Assembly (NCBI RefSeq): GCF_018449635.1
Contig: NZ_JAAVUV010000009.1
Coordinates: 186,001 to 250,000, forward strand
DNA from: Caballeronia sp. dw_276
Lineage (GTDB): Bacteria; Pseudomonadota; Gammaproteobacteria; Burkholderiales; Burkholderiaceae
Direction of reading: 5' to 3'
Length of the DNA: 64,000 nt
Below, piece by piece: positions 20,030 to 32,303 of this stretch (within the stretch, counting starts at the first letter, position 1; each line of letters starts with the position of its first letter). Position numbers and translations under genes: made by a program. Below the pieces are notes generated by a model that was not told the origin of the DNA, ran no database searches, and saw nothing but the letters and a program-made list of their open reading frames with translations.

Positions 20030-21319
20030 ATGGCGCTGGCTACCCGCTGTCCCCACTGCGATACGGTTTTCCGTCTTGACCCGCATCTGCTCGCGCCGCA
20101 CGACGGCCGTGTGCGCTGCGGCCATTGCCAGGAAATCTTCGATGCCGCGCACTATCAATTCGACCGCGATGCCATCGCGATAACCGCACGCGCCACGGCC
20201 ACGCATACGCCCAAGCCTACGCCCGCTCCGAACTACGGCGCTGACCCGGCAAGTCCGTGGGCGGAAAAGTCGAGCGCGGAAGTCGCCGGCGGCAAGAACG
20301 ATGCGCTGGGCATTCCGCTACACCCGTTCATCCCCGATACCGCGCTTGGACCCCAGGCGGAGGATGCCATCCCGGCACAACCCAGGCATGTCGAGCTGGA
20401 GGAAGAACCGTTCGCCGGATTGGCAGAGGCGCAGGCCCAGGCAAGCGCACGTACCCGAGACGCAAGCGATTTCCCCGGCGACGGCCGCGCCGAATCCCCG
20501 TGGCACGAGATCAATCATCCCGAGGCGCGGGCCGAGGCAAACACCCGGACTCGCAACGATCCGTTTATCGGCCGGACTGAACCCGAACCGGCGAAGCGCG
20601 TCGATCCGTTTATTGGCCGCACGGAGCCGTTTGTCGGACGCACCGCACCGCGCACCGAACCGGAACCGCCTGCGCCAAGACGCGCCGAAACGCCTCCCGC
20701 TGCTGCGTGGGGCGAAGAACCCGACGACGACGACCATCATGCCGATGCCGAGCCGCGTTTCGGCCGCCCGGCATCGACCGTTCCTCCGCCTTCGGAGCCC
20801 TTCCCTGTCATCCGCGAAACCCGTCCGCCTGCACGTTCGGGCATGGCGTGGAAGATCATCGGCTCATTGATCGCGCTCGTGCTGCTGGTCGGGCTCGCCG
20901 CGCAAGTCGCGTGGTGGCAGCGGGAGACCGTCATGGTCTACTGGCCGGCATCGCAGCCGCTGTTCGCGCAGGCGTGTGAACAAGTTGGCTGCGTGGTTGC
21001 GCCGCCGCGCGATATCGATGGATTGCAGATCGAAAATTCCGGCCTGCGTCAGGTGGATGGATCGCATAAGCTCGAGCTGAAACTGTCGCTTCGCAATCGT
21101 TTCGACTTGGCCATTGCGTATCCGGCGCTGGAACTCACGCTCCTCGACGACAAGAACAACGTCGCGATTCGCCGTGTGCTCTGGCCGCAGGATTACGCGC
21201 GGCCGGGAACGCAGATCGGCACGGGACTCGCTGCGCGCAGCACGCAGCCGGTTATCGTCCGGCTCGATACCGGCGACGCCGTTGCGGCGAATTATCGCGT
21301 GCAGATTTTCTACCCCTGA
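20030..21319 (+). CDS. Zinc-ribbon (MJ0042) and DUF3426 membrane protein
   Basis: A 429-residue protein. The N-terminus is a zinc ribbon (CPHCDTVFRLDP... VRCGHCQEIFDA, two CxxC pairs), followed by a long Pro/Glu/Arg-rich disordered region with three repeats of DPFIGRTEP (about residues 180-205), one membrane segment near 270-293 (WKIIGSLIALVLLVGLAAQVAWW), and a C-terminal DUF3426 domain (ACEQVGCVV... IENSGLRQVDGSHKLELKLSLRNR) likely in the periplasm. Function is unknown; conserved next to prmA in betaproteobacteria. Confidence 0.88.
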   Translation: MALATRCPHCDTVFRLDPHLLAPHDGRVRCGHCQEIFDAAHYQFDRDAIAITARATATHTPKPTPAPNYGADPASPWAEKSSAEVAGGKNDALGIPLHPFIPDTALGPQAEDAIPAQPRHVELEEEPFAGLAEAQAQASARTRDASDFPGDGRAESPWHEINHPEARAEANTRTRNDPFIGRTEPEPAKRVDPFIGRTEPFVGRTAPRTEPEPPAPRRAETPPAAAWGEEPDDDDHHADAEPRFGRPASTVPPPSEPFPVIRETRPPARSGMAWKIIGSLIALVLLVGLAAQVAWWQRETVMVYWPASQPLFAQACEQVGCVVAPPRDIDGLQIENSGLRQVDGSHKLELKLSLRNRFDLAIAYPALELTLLDDKNNVAIRRVLWPQDYARPGTQIGTGLAARSTQPVIVRLDTGDAVAANYRVQIFYP

Positions 21320-21423
21320 CGCGCTTCACTCTTAGTTAGTCGTTGTCTCCGTGCGCGCTGCCCGTCCGTCCCGGCCGGTCGGCGTGCTCAATCCCTGAAC
21401 ATCAGACCCATTCTGGAGTAGAC

Positions 21424-21924
21424 ATGAGCCAAGTTACCCTCGGCGGCAACCCGATCGAAGTCGCCGGCACGTTTCCCGCAGCTGGCGCAAAAGCAGCCGA
21501 TTTCACGCTGGTCGGCAAGGACCTCGGCAATCTGACGCTCGCAAGTTTCGGCGGCAAGCGCAAAGTGCTGAACATCGTCCCGAGCCTGGACACGCCGACG
21601 TGCGCCACGTCCACGCGCAAGTTCAACGAAGCCGCGGCCGGCCTCGACAACACGGTCGTCGTGGTGGTTTCGGGCGACCTGCCGTTTGCCGCAACGCGCT
21701 TTTGCACGACCGAAGGCATCGCGAACGTGGTGACGGCTTCGACGTTCCGCGGTCATGATTTCGCCAAGGCGTATGGCGTCGATGTCACGAGCGGTCCGCT
21801 CACGGGCCTGACGGCGCGCGCGGTTGTGGTTATCGATGAAAACGACAAGGTTCTGTACTCCGAACTCGTGCCGGAAATCAAGAACGAGCCGAATTACGAC
21901 GCAGCGCTTGCCGCGTTGAAGTAA
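21424..21924 (+). CDS. tpx: Thiol peroxidase (atypical 2-Cys peroxiredoxin)
   Basis: Reduces hydroperoxides using thioredoxin. The 166-residue protein carries the peroxidatic Cys60 in [16 protein letters not shown] and the resolving Cys94 in RFCTTEGI, the Tpx spacing. The N-terminus ([15 protein letters not shown]) is family-typical. The start has GGAG about six bases upstream. It sits 104 bp after the DUF3426 gene and probably has its own promoter. Confidence 0.97.
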   Translation: MSQVTLGGNPIEVAGTFPAAGAKAADFTLVGKDLGNLTLASFGGKRKVLNIVPSLDTPTCATSTRKFNEAAAGLDNTVVVVVSGDLPFAATRFCTTEGIANVVTASTFRGHDFAKAYGVDVTSGPLTGLTARAVVVIDENDKVLYSELVPEIKNEPNYDAALAALK

Positions 21925-22116
21925 GCGGAAGAAATTGCGGGACGCCGGCGAGACGGGAATACCGCCCGCCGGCAATGCATCACGCCGGCATGTGCATTCG
22001 TGACGTCGAAGAACGCGCGACGTGACGAATGCGCAGCGCCATCACCCGGGCATGCACGGTGCTCAGGAACATTCACCTGCGCGTACTTTTACATATCATT
22101 TTCAGGGATTTCGCCA

Positions 22117-23052
22117 GTGTCTACGCTCATCTGCGGCTCGCTTGCCTACGACAACATCATGACGTTCCAGGGCCGCTTCGGCGACCACATCCTGCCGGAC
22201 CAGGTACATCAGCTGAACATCAGCTTCCTCGTCCCCACGATGCGGCGCAACTTCGGCGGCTGCGCAGGCAACATTGCCTACGCACTGCAGCTGCTCGGCG
22301 GCGACGCGAAGATCATGGCGACGCTCGGTGAAGCCGACGCCCAGCTCTACCTCGATCGGTTCGACGCCCTGGGTTTGTCGCGCGAATACGTGCGCGTACT
22401 GCCTGACCAGCACTCGGCGCAATGCTTCATCACGACCGATCTGGCGAACAACCAGATCACCGCGTTCCACCCCGGCGCCATGATGGATTCGCACCTGAAT
22501 CACGCTGGAGAAACCAAGGGCATCACGCTCGGAATCGTCGCACCGGACGGCGCCGACGGCATGCGCCAGCACGTCGAAGAACTCGCGGCGGCAGGCATTC
22601 CGTTTGTTTTCGATCCGGGCCAGGGCCTGCCGATTCTCGAAGGTGTAGAGCTTTGTCGCATGATTGAACTTGCCACATACGTGGCGGTCAACGATTACGA
22701 GGCGAAATTGTTGAGCAACAAGACCGGCTGGTCTATCGATGAAATTTTGAGCCGCGTCGACGCGTTGATCATCACGCGCGGCGAGCACGGCGCGCAGATT
22801 TTGCACGCAGACGGTATCGAAGAAATTCCGGTTGTGAAGGCGGAGAAGATCGTCGACCCGACCGGTTGCGGTGACGCATTTCGCGGCGGTCTGCTTTACG
22901 GTATCGAAAACAAACTCGGCTGGGCAAAGACCGGTCGTCTTGCGAGCCTGATGGGATCGCTCAAGATCGAGCATCAGGGACCGCAAACTTACGCGCCCAC
23001 GCGCGCTGAAATCGACGCCCACTTCAAGACGGCGTTTGGTATGGCGCTTTGA
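22117..23052 (+). CDS. PfkB-family carbohydrate/nucleoside kinase (adenosine kinase-like)
   Basis: A 311-residue ribokinase-fold kinase. It has ICGSLAYDNIM at the N-terminus, the PfkB signature 1 GGCAGNIAYALQLLGG, and signature 2 DPTGCGDAFRGG with catalytic Asp near residue 253. Burkholderia homologues are called adenosine kinases, but substrate is not shown by the sequence. The start is GTG at 22117, since STLICGSLAYDNI is the conserved N-terminus; the frame upstream has only poor candidates. Confidence 0.9.
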   Translation: MSTLICGSLAYDNIMTFQGRFGDHILPDQVHQLNISFLVPTMRRNFGGCAGNIAYALQLLGGDAKIMATLGEADAQLYLDRFDALGLSREYVRVLPDQHSAQCFITTDLANNQITAFHPGAMMDSHLNHAGETKGITLGIVAPDGADGMRQHVEELAAAGIPFVFDPGQGLPILEGVELCRMIELATYVAVNDYEAKLLSNKTGWSIDEILSRVDALIITRGEHGAQILHADGIEEIPVVKAEKIVDPTGCGDAFRGGLLYGIENKLGWAKTGRLASLMGSLKIEHQGPQTYAPTRAEIDAHFKTAFGMAL

Positions 23053-23178
23053 GAATTTGATGTGGTGCAGTAAAGCAGCAAAAGTAACGAAGCAGACCTG
23101 GTGCTGCTTCAGCAACGACAGGTGCAGCCGGCTGGCGGTCAAGTGCCGCAGGCGGCCGTAATTTAGTGGGAGTAGAGA

Positions 23179-23655
23179 ATGAACATGACAAGTCGAATAG
23201 CGCTGGCAGCAGCGCTGATAAGCACCGTCTTCGTGACGGGATGCGCCTATAACAGCAGCTCGCCGGACGTGTACACGGCGTCGCAGGCACAACGCGAAGA
23301 AACGGTCCGCATGGGCACCGTCGACAGCGTGCGCGGCGTGAAGATCAGCTCGAACAACGGCCAGCCGAGCGGCCTTGGCGCTATCGGCGGCGGCGCACTA
23401 GGTGCGGTGGCAGGCAGCGCGCTGGGCGGCGGACGCGGCTCGATCCTGACGGGTATCGTTGGTGGTATCGCGGGTGCGGTGGCGGGTAACGCGGTTGAGA
23501 ACGGCGTCGCCACGCAGAACGGACTGGAGATCACCGTGCGCCTCGATAACGGCGACATGCGCGCCATTACGCAAACTGCGACCGGCGAAGTGTTCCAGGC
23601 TGGTGAACGTGTCCGCTTGTTGTCGAGCGGTGGCGTGACGCGGGTGACGCACTGA
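23179..23655 (+). CDS. Glycine-zipper (2TM) outer-membrane lipoprotein, SlyB/Pcp-like
   Basis: A 158-residue lipoprotein. The signal peptide ends in lipobox FVTGC (Cys near residue 22). The middle is a glycine zipper (GAIGGGALGAVAGSALGGGRG... GIVGGIAGAVAGNAVE), and the C-terminus is a small beta domain (ITVRLDNGDMRAITQ). SlyB-like proteins stabilise outer-membrane lipid under stress; here the role is inferred from family. A terminator lies 50 bp downstream. Confidence 0.92.
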   Translation: MNMTSRIALAAALISTVFVTGCAYNSSSPDVYTASQAQREETVRMGTVDSVRGVKISSNNGQPSGLGAIGGGALGAVAGSALGGGRGSILTGIVGGIAGAVAGNAVENGVATQNGLEITVRLDNGDMRAITQTATGEVFQAGERVRLLSSGGVTRVTH

Positions 23656-23704
23656 ACGTCTGATGCACCGGCGCGATTGAGCTGATCGCGCGGCGCTGAA
23701 GAAA

Positions 23705-23740
23705 AACGCATTTGCCTTCGCGGGCACATGCGTTTTTTTT
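23705..23740 (+). terminator. Terminator of the lipoprotein gene
   Basis: AACGCAT (23705-23711) pairs with ATGCGTT (23728-23734), followed by an uninterrupted T tract to 23740. Confidence 0.85.
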
Positions 23741-23746
23741 CCCCGT

Positions 23747-23785
23747 AAAAAAACCCGCCGCCGATACAAACCGGACAGCGGGTTT
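23747..23785 (-). terminator. Terminator of the histone H1-like gene
   Basis: AAACCCGC (23751-23758) pairs with GCGGGTTT (23778-23785); on the minus strand it ends in a T tract (complement of 23747-23753). It faces the lipoprotein terminator, closing two convergent units. Confidence 0.85.
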
Positions 23786-23853
23786 GGACCGCATAGCACT
23801 ACGCGGTCGCGAGACACACAGCGTGTGTCGATTTACTGCATCACACCCTGCGC

Positions 23854-24570
23854 TTACGGACGGCTGCCCGTCGGGAACGGCCATGCGGCGGCCGGGTTCA
23901 ACGCCGTCTTGACCGTTGCAGCCGGAGCCGGCGCTGCGGGGGTCGTTGCCGTCGTTGCCGGTGCTACAGCAGTCGTCTTCTTCGCAGCGGCAGCCTTCTT
24001 GGCCGGAGCCTTCTTGGCAACCGGAGCCGGCGCTGCAGCGGGAGCTGCGGCAGGGGCAGGCGTTGCAGCTTTCTTCGCAGGCGCGGCCTTCTTCGCAGCA
24101 GGGGCAGCCTTCTTGGCGGGCGCAGCCTTCTTGGCGGCCGCCTTTTTGGCAGGTGCCTTCTTAGCAGGCGCCTTTTTGGCAGCAGCCTTTTTAGCAGGCG
24201 CCTTCTTGGCAGCGGCCTTCTTCGCAGGCGCTTTCTTGGCAGGCGCCTTTTTAGCAGCAGCCTTCTTGGCAGGCGCCTTCTTGGCAGCAGCCTTCTTCGC
24301 CGGCGCCTTCTTCGCTGCAACCTTCTTCACTGCAACTTTCTTGGCAGCAACTTTCTTCGCCGGCGCCTTCTTGGCAGCAACCTTCTTTGCTGCAACCTTC
24401 TTCGCCGCGACCTTCTTCACTGCGACTTTCTTGGTTGCAACTTTCTTGGCGGCTACTTTCTTAGCTGCCGGAGCCTTCTTCGCTACCGTTGCCTTCTTGG
24501 CAGCCGTCTTCTTAACGGCCGGCTTTGCTGCAGCCTTCTTTGCGACGGATTTCTTGGCTAATGCCATCAT
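23854..24570 (-). CDS. Histone H1-like DNA-binding protein, Lys/Ala repeat
   Basis: A 238-residue, extremely basic nucleoid-associated protein made almost wholly of five-residue units such as [10 protein letters not shown] and KKVAA, repeated some 30 times over residues 5-175. A Pro/Ala/Thr-rich stretch follows, and the tail [15 protein letters not shown] is the conserved end of Burkholderia H1-like proteins. AAGGAG lies upstream of tandem ATGs (24570 and 24567); the first is used. The 15-nt DNA repeat makes length variation by slippage likely. It probably compacts DNA; no enzymatic motif is present. Confidence 0.92.
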   Translation of the reverse strand: MMALAKKSVAKKAAAKPAVKKTAAKKATVAKKAPAAKKVAAKKVATKKVAVKKVAAKKVAAKKVAAKKAPAKKVAAKKVAVKKVAAKKAPAKKAAAKKAPAKKAAAKKAPAKKAPAKKAAAKKAPAKKAAAKKAPAKKAPAKKAAAKKAAPAKKAAPAAKKAAPAKKAATPAPAAAPAAAPAPVAKKAPAKKAAAAKKTTAVAPATTATTPAAPAPAATVKTALNPAAAWPFPTGSRP

Positions 24571-25089
24571 TTTCTCCTTCAGGTTTCAAGATGAGAGTCA
24601 GTTCAAACAACACCCTTCGTCAAAACCCGCTTCCCGCGTGGGCTTCTCAGGACGCACGCTGCGAAGCGGATTATTCATCGGCGTACGCTGATGGAGCTTG
24701 CTTACGCTAATGAATACGGCAAGGCGCGCGGTGCCACAAGGCACCGCGCGCCAAATTAAGTCAGCACCTTGAAGCGGTGCCGGCAATCGCTTGATCGGGC
24801 CATCGGCACTGCCGACGGCATATTTCGGGGGGAAGTTTGCCCGTCCCACTGAAGGGTCCGCAAAACGCCTGTCATCTATAAGGGCTGTCAAGCCACAAGG
24901 CGCACTTCGCATCAGGCGACCGTTCTCCTAAACCTGTTGGACCGGCGCGCGAGCAATCTTGATCGCACGCATAAGCGCCGGTTTGCTTTTCACCCGTCTA
25001 CTCGGCGCCATGACAGGCGCCTGGTCTGCATCTCATTCGTAGCGGCAATGCGTCCATTGCCGCCGGCTGACGCTGATTCGCTTCCCCGC
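24571..25089. other. Intergenic region between the H1-like gene and nrdB
   Basis: No gene is supported in these 519 bp. The minus-strand promoter and leader of the H1-like gene must lie here, with a very stable hairpin at 24723-24752. The nrdB 3' end lies at its right boundary; I see no clear T-tract terminator for nrdB. Confidence 0.6.
24723..24752. other. Perfect 13-bp GC-rich hairpin
   Basis: GGCGCGCGGTGCC (24723-24735), loop ACAA, then GGCACCGCGCGCC (24740-24752): exact complement, and with no T tract on either strand. It lies about 150 bp upstream of the H1-like start and 340 bp beyond nrdB's stop. It may end nrdB transcription without a U tract, or lie in the H1 leader. Confidence 0.7.
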
Positions 25090-26361
25090 TTATTCCCAGG
25101 TCAGCGCGCCGCCAGTCTGATACTCAATCACTCGCGTCTCGAAGAAGTTGCGTTCCTTCTTCAAGTCGATCATCTCGCTCATCCACGGGAACGGGTTTTC
25201 CTCGTTCGGGAACAGCGTGTCGAGACCGATCTGCTGGCATCGACGATTACAGATGAAGCGCAAATAGCTCTTGAACATGGATGCATTCAGACCGAGCACG
25301 CCGCGCGGCATCGTATCTTCTGCATACCGGTACTCAAGTTCAACAGCCTGCTGGAAAATCTCGCGGATCTCCGCGCGGAATTCCGGCGTCCACAGTTGCG
25401 GCTCTTCGAGCTTGATCTGGTTGATCAGGTCGATACCGAAATTGCAGTGCATCGACTCGTCGCGCAGGATGTATTGATACTGCTCCGCTGCACCCGTCAT
25501 CTTGTTCTGGCGACCCAGCGCCAGGATCTGCGTAAAGCCAACGTAGAAGAACAAGCCTTCCATCACGCAAGCAAACACGATCAACGACTTCAGCAATTTC
25601 TGGTCCGCTTCGAGCGTACCCGTGGTGAAGGCCGGATCAGTCAGCGTGTTGATGAACGGAATCAGGAACTCGTCCTTCGCGCGAATCGAGTCGACCTCGT
25701 GATACGCGTTGAAGATTTCGCTCTCGTCCAGACCCAGCGATTCGACGATGTACTGATACGCGTGCGTGTGGATCGCTTCCTCGAACGCCTGACGCAGCAG
25801 GAACTGGCGGCACTCGGGCGCGGTGATGTGGCGATACGTGCCGAGCACGATGTTGTTCGCCGCCAGCGAATCCGCCGTCACGAAAAAACCGAGGTTGCGC
25901 TTCACGATGCGGCGCTCGTCGTCGGACAGACCGTTAGGATCTTTCCACAACGCGATGTCGCGCGACATGTTCACTTCCTGCGGCATCCAGTGGTTCGCAC
26001 AACCCGCCAGATACTTTTCCCACGCCCACTTGTACTTGAACGGCACCAACTGGTTCACGTCGGTCTTGCCGTTGATGATGCGCTTGTCCGCTACATTCAC
26101 GCGCTTTGCACTTGCAGCCTCGATGTCGCTGGCGCTCGGTGCTGCGGGAGCAACGAAGTCGCTCGCAAAAATATTCGCGCCTACTGGCGTTTGATGGGCA
26201 GTTTGAAGAACGCCATGGCCCGCAACATGTGCAGCGCTCGGAGCAGCTGCACGTGATGCCTGACTGACGCCGGCAACCTGACCTGCCGGGTTACGCAACG
26301 TGTTGTGTTGCGAACCGTTCGAGGGAGTTACGGCAGTGGTCTCGTCATCCCAGTTGAGCAT
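25090..26361 (-). CDS. nrdB: Class Ia ribonucleoside-diphosphate reductase, beta subunit
   Basis: Holds the di-iron tyrosyl radical that starts nucleotide reduction in NrdA. The 423-residue protein has a ~75-residue Ala/Ser-rich N-terminal arm after MLNWDDE, as in other Burkholderia NrdB, then the ferritin-like core: [47 protein letters not shown] and [17 protein letters not shown] carrying the iron ligands. The start has GGTGAG upstream. It is separated from nrdA by two unrelated genes, and has its own promoter with paired NrdR-like boxes. Confidence 0.97.
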   Translation of the reverse strand: MLNWDDETTAVTPSNGSQHNTLRNPAGQVAGVSQASRAAAPSAAHVAGHGVLQTAHQTPVGANIFASDFVAPAAPSASDIEAASAKRVNVADKRIINGKTDVNQLVPFKYKWAWEKYLAGCANHWMPQEVNMSRDIALWKDPNGLSDDERRIVKRNLGFFVTADSLAANNIVLGTYRHITAPECRQFLLRQAFEEAIHTHAYQYIVESLGLDESEIFNAYHEVDSIRAKDEFLIPFINTLTDPAFTTGTLEADQKLLKSLIVFACVMEGLFFYVGFTQILALGRQNKMTGAAEQYQYILRDESMHCNFGIDLINQIKLEEPQLWTPEFRAEIREIFQQAVELEYRYAEDTMPRGVLGLNASMFKSYLRFICNRRCQQIGLDTLFPNEENPFPWMSEMIDLKKERNFFETRVIEYQTGGALTWE

Positions 26362-26955
26362 AAATTCTCACCATCAATTTAGATCGGTTTGTACCATCTT
26401 TCCATGAGCGATAAAAGAGCTTGCTCATAAAAATCCTGTTTTCGTGTTGACGCTGCTACTTGCATACAACACTTTGCGTTGAGCTCACTGCTTGAAGCTT
26501 CATGCGAGATGTTGCTGAACGTGTTCGATGCAGTGCTCTCGCGGTGCTCTCGCAGCGCTCTTTCACGCTCTTCACAACGTCGTGATGCGTTGCTGCGAAT
26601 CATCCTGAGTGTGTCTTTTGAAGCGTGACGTCCAGTGACTTTCGTTGCATTCGAACTTCAATTGCCTTCGATGAAATCCTGACTCGTCCGCGTGTTGATG
26701 CAAGTGCATTTGCTGCGGGTTCGTACGATGCGCGACGCGTTCAATCCACGCGTTCAATTCAGTTAAGTCGATCTTCGCGATGCGCACAAGCAAAGCTTTG
26801 AATCTGATCCTCTGCGACACGTTTTTTGATCGCTCGGACGCTCTCTTCAACGCCCGCGAACCCGCCTGTCTCGCAGTGGAAACAAAGCGCTTTCGCGTCG
26901 TGTTTCCATGGTGAAAGTGTAGCACTCGATGCCTTCATCGCAAAGGTTAAAAACA
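26362..26955 (-). other. Long nrdB leader, no gene seen
   Basis: If transcription starts near 26983, the nrdB mRNA has about 620 nt of leader. The region is less GC-rich than its neighbours. It contains four imperfect 11-bp direct repeats (GTGCTCTCGCG-like, 26533-26575). A 74-codon minus-strand frame at 26379-26603 has no ribosome site and no recognisable domain. I see no known riboswitch. Confidence 0.5.
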
Positions 26956-27018
26956 CAAAATCTTGGGTGTTTTGGGCCAGCACAAACTACCTATAGTACA
27001 AGTGGATGCATCGTGCAA
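26956..27018 (-). promoter_or_regulatory. nrdB promoter with two NrdR-like boxes 31 bp apart
   Basis: Minus-strand -35 TTGCAC (27013-27018) and -10 TATAGG (26990-26995) are 17 bp apart. The cores CTATAGGTAG (26987-26996) and CAAGATTTTG (26956-26965) each match 8 of 10 positions of the NrdR core CWATATATWG. Their offset is exactly 31 bp, as in known NrdR box pairs, and the first covers the -10. Confidence 0.65.
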
Positions 27019-27070
27019 GCACCGGCCAGAGCGTCGAAATCACGCCGCGAAGCCTTGCTCAGCATCGCGT

Positions 27071-27289
27071 TCAAGCACGTTTGTCACGCAGCGGCGCGAG
27101 CAGTTCGCGCAAGTTGTTGTGATCGATTTCGTGCATCAACGCAATCAGCCGGCCGAGTTGTCCTGCAGGAAAACCCTCACGCGCAAACCACGCGAGATAG
27201 TGACCGGGCAGGTCCGCAAGCAAGCGGTCCTTGTACTTTCCGTAAGGCATTTTTTGCGTGACGAGACGCTGCAAATCTTGGGGGTCCAT
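27071..27289 (-). CDS. DUF3820 family small protein
   Basis: A 72-residue conserved protein with the family pattern MPYGKYKDRLLADLPGHYLAWFAREGFPAGQLGRLIALMHEIDHN. Members are annotated as putative quorum-sensing-regulated virulence factors, but molecular function is unknown. AAGGAG lies seven bases upstream of the ATG at 27289. It ends just before the nrdB promoter and is divergent from the MFS exporter gene. Confidence 0.88.
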   Translation of the reverse strand: MDPQDLQRLVTQKMPYGKYKDRLLADLPGHYLAWFAREGFPAGQLGRLIALMHEIDHNNLRELLAPLRDKRA

Positions 27290-27424
27290 CGTCGTGCTCC
27301 TTGTGTTTTTCCTGCGCGAGGTAGCGCTCATCGTGACAGCGCGGCGGCACTTCGCGATGTCGCTGCCTTGATATCGATGCCATAATCGCAACTCCCGCCG
27401 CGAAGAGATCCCCTTCCGTTCTCC

Positions 27425-28822
27425 ATGTCGCTAGCCATCAAAGCTTTCGTTGCCCCTCTCATCGTCGCGTGCGCGATGTTCATGGAAAGCGTCGATGCCA
27501 ACGTCATCGTCACCGCGATCCCCGAAATGGCCAAAGCTTTCGGCCGCGATCCTGTAACACTAAAGATTGCCGTCACGAGTTATGTGCTCGGCCTCGGCGT
27601 GTTCATTCCAATCTGCGGCTGGGTCGCCGACCGCTTCGGCGCACGCACCATCTTTCGTCTTGCCATCGGCATTTTCGTTGCCGGCTCGATCCTGTGCGCG
27701 GCCTCCACCTCGCTGATCCCCTTCACGCTCGCGCGCTTCGTGCAAGGCGTCGGCGGCGCGATGATGGTGCCGGTCGGGCGGATCATCATCTTCCGCTCGG
27801 TGCGGCGCTCCGAATTCATCCGCGCGATGAACTATCTTTCTCTGCCTGCGATGTTCGGTCCCGCCGTGGGCCCGCTGCTCGGCGGTTTCATCACGACCTA
27901 TCTGCACTGGCGCCTGATTTTTTTCATCAACATCCCGATCGGCATCGCCGGGATCTACCTCACTAACAAGTACATCGCGAACGTGCGTGAAGCGCATCCG
28001 GGGCCCCTCGACTGGCTGGGCTTCTTTTTGTCGGCGATGGGCGGCACGCTGTTTCTCCTCGGGCTCTCGCTGATCGGCGGCGAGCTGGTCACCGATCGCG
28101 TCGCGGCCGGCATGGCGCTCGGCGGCGTGGTGTTTCTCGTGCTGTATCTCCTGCATTCGCGGCGCATCAAGCTGCCACTGCTCGATCTCAGCTTCCTGCG
28201 CGTGCCGACCTTCCAGGCAAGTGTGGTCGGCGGCTCGCTGTTTCGTATCGGCCTTGGCGCCGTGCCGTTCCTGCTGCCGCTCGCCATGCAGGAAGGACTG
28301 GGCATGAGCGCATTCAAGTCGGGCTCGATCACCTGCGCATCGGCTGTCGGCGGCATGTTCATGCGCTCGCTGGCCTCGCGCGTGCTGCATCGCTTCGGCT
28401 TCCGGCAGACGCTGATGGTGAACGCAGCGCTCTCGGGCATTGCGATCGCGGCGTGCGGCATGTTCTATCCCGGCACGCCGACATGGCTCATCTGGGCGGT
28501 CGTGCTGCTCGGCGGATTCTTCCCGGCGTTGCAATTTACGAGCCTCAACTCGCTGACGTATGCCGAGATCGAGAGCCGTGATGTTGGCCGCGCCACGAGT
28601 CTCGGCAGTTTTATCCAGCAGGTTTCGCTGGGACTGGGCGTGACCGTTGGCGGAATTGCGCTGCAGATTTCTCACGATCTGCAAGGACATCCGCAAATGG
28701 TCTGGTCGGATTTCTGGCCGGCGTTTGTGGTTGTCGGCATGTTTTCGTTTCTTTCGATTCCGATTACCGCAAGGCTTTCCCGCGATGCCGGGCACGAGAT
28801 ATCGCGGGGAACGCGAGGATAA
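27425..28822 (+). CDS. MFS multidrug-type exporter, DHA2-like
   Basis: A 465-residue inner-membrane transporter with about 14 hydrophobic segments. Family motifs include MESVDANVIVTAIPEMAKAF in the first helix, GWVADRFGARTIFR (motif A), and LARFVQGVGGAMMVPVGRIIIFRS, followed by GPAVGPLLGGFITTYLHWRLIFFINIPIGI (motif C of DHA2). Substrate is unknown. It sits between nrdB and nrdA on the opposite strand, and is read convergently with nrdA. Confidence 0.92.
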   Translation: MSLAIKAFVAPLIVACAMFMESVDANVIVTAIPEMAKAFGRDPVTLKIAVTSYVLGLGVFIPICGWVADRFGARTIFRLAIGIFVAGSILCAASTSLIPFTLARFVQGVGGAMMVPVGRIIIFRSVRRSEFIRAMNYLSLPAMFGPAVGPLLGGFITTYLHWRLIFFINIPIGIAGIYLTNKYIANVREAHPGPLDWLGFFLSAMGGTLFLLGLSLIGGELVTDRVAAGMALGGVVFLVLYLLHSRRIKLPLLDLSFLRVPTFQASVVGGSLFRIGLGAVPFLLPLAMQEGLGMSAFKSGSITCASAVGGMFMRSLASRVLHRFGFRQTLMVNAALSGIAIAACGMFYPGTPTWLIWAVVLLGGFFPALQFTSLNSLTYAEIESRDVGRATSLGSFIQQVSLGLGVTVGGIALQISHDLQGHPQMVWSDFWPAFVVVGMFSFLSIPITARLSRDAGHEISRGTRG

Positions 28823-28928
28823 GCGGCGAGTACACATGGAAAAGGCCGGTATCGAATCCGGCCGCCACTTCCTGACTGGGAAGAACAACCGCTTTCGTAC
28901 CGGCCTCTGCTAATTACTGTACTTATTA

Positions 28929-28954
28929 GCGACGGGTTATCTGCAACCCGTCGC
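28929..28954. terminator. Hairpin between the MFS gene and nrdA
   Basis: GCGACGGGTT (28929-28938) pairs exactly with AACCCGTCGC (28945-28954) between two convergent genes. On the plus strand a T run follows eight bases later (28961-28965); a second stem (GGCCGG/CCGGCC near 28844-28863) lies closer to the MFS stop. Termination role is likely but not proven. Confidence 0.5.
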
Positions 28955-28964
28955 CTGCACCTTT

Positions 28965-31976
<3,012 letters not shown>

Positions 31977-32303
31977 GTGCAAATCTCCTGGTGTTCGATG
32001 GTGCGGAACGTCCGCGGATTGAGATGCGTGCCGCGCGTGGCTGGCCAGTTTTTTACTGCCGGGTGCTGCTCTTGCCGACCGCGCGCGACGATGAAATTGA
32101 AAATGGTCAGCCTGGGAATTTGCCGCTGCGATCCGTACGATCACGATGGCAATTTCACTCACTACGCCTATCTGCCCCCGAGTGTCTCAACCCGACTTGC
32201 CGGCGAATTTCACGCGGCGAATCAGTCGCTTATGCGGCGTTTTGTTCTATGGCCGGAAAGCGTGCGGCGCCGGCTCTAAGAGCGGGGCGCCGCCTTGACA
32301 ACA
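31977..32303 (-). other. nrdA leader with a stable hairpin
   Basis: With transcription starting near 32331, about 350 nt lie before the nrdA start. No gene is supported. A GC-only stem GCGGCGCC (32264-32271) with GGCGCCGC (32286-32293), enclosing an inner GCTC/GAGC stem, forms right behind the promoter. The remainder shows no structure I recognise. Confidence 0.55.

Noticed and set aside
26379..26603. 74-codon minus-strand frame in the nrdB leader
   Set aside because: No ribosome site at a workable distance, no recognisable domain, and it is built largely from the local 11-bp repeats.
24571..27070. Cobalamin riboswitch or other known riboswitch near the nrd genes
   Set aside because: I looked for a B12-box-like element and found none; the leader shows no pattern of a known class.
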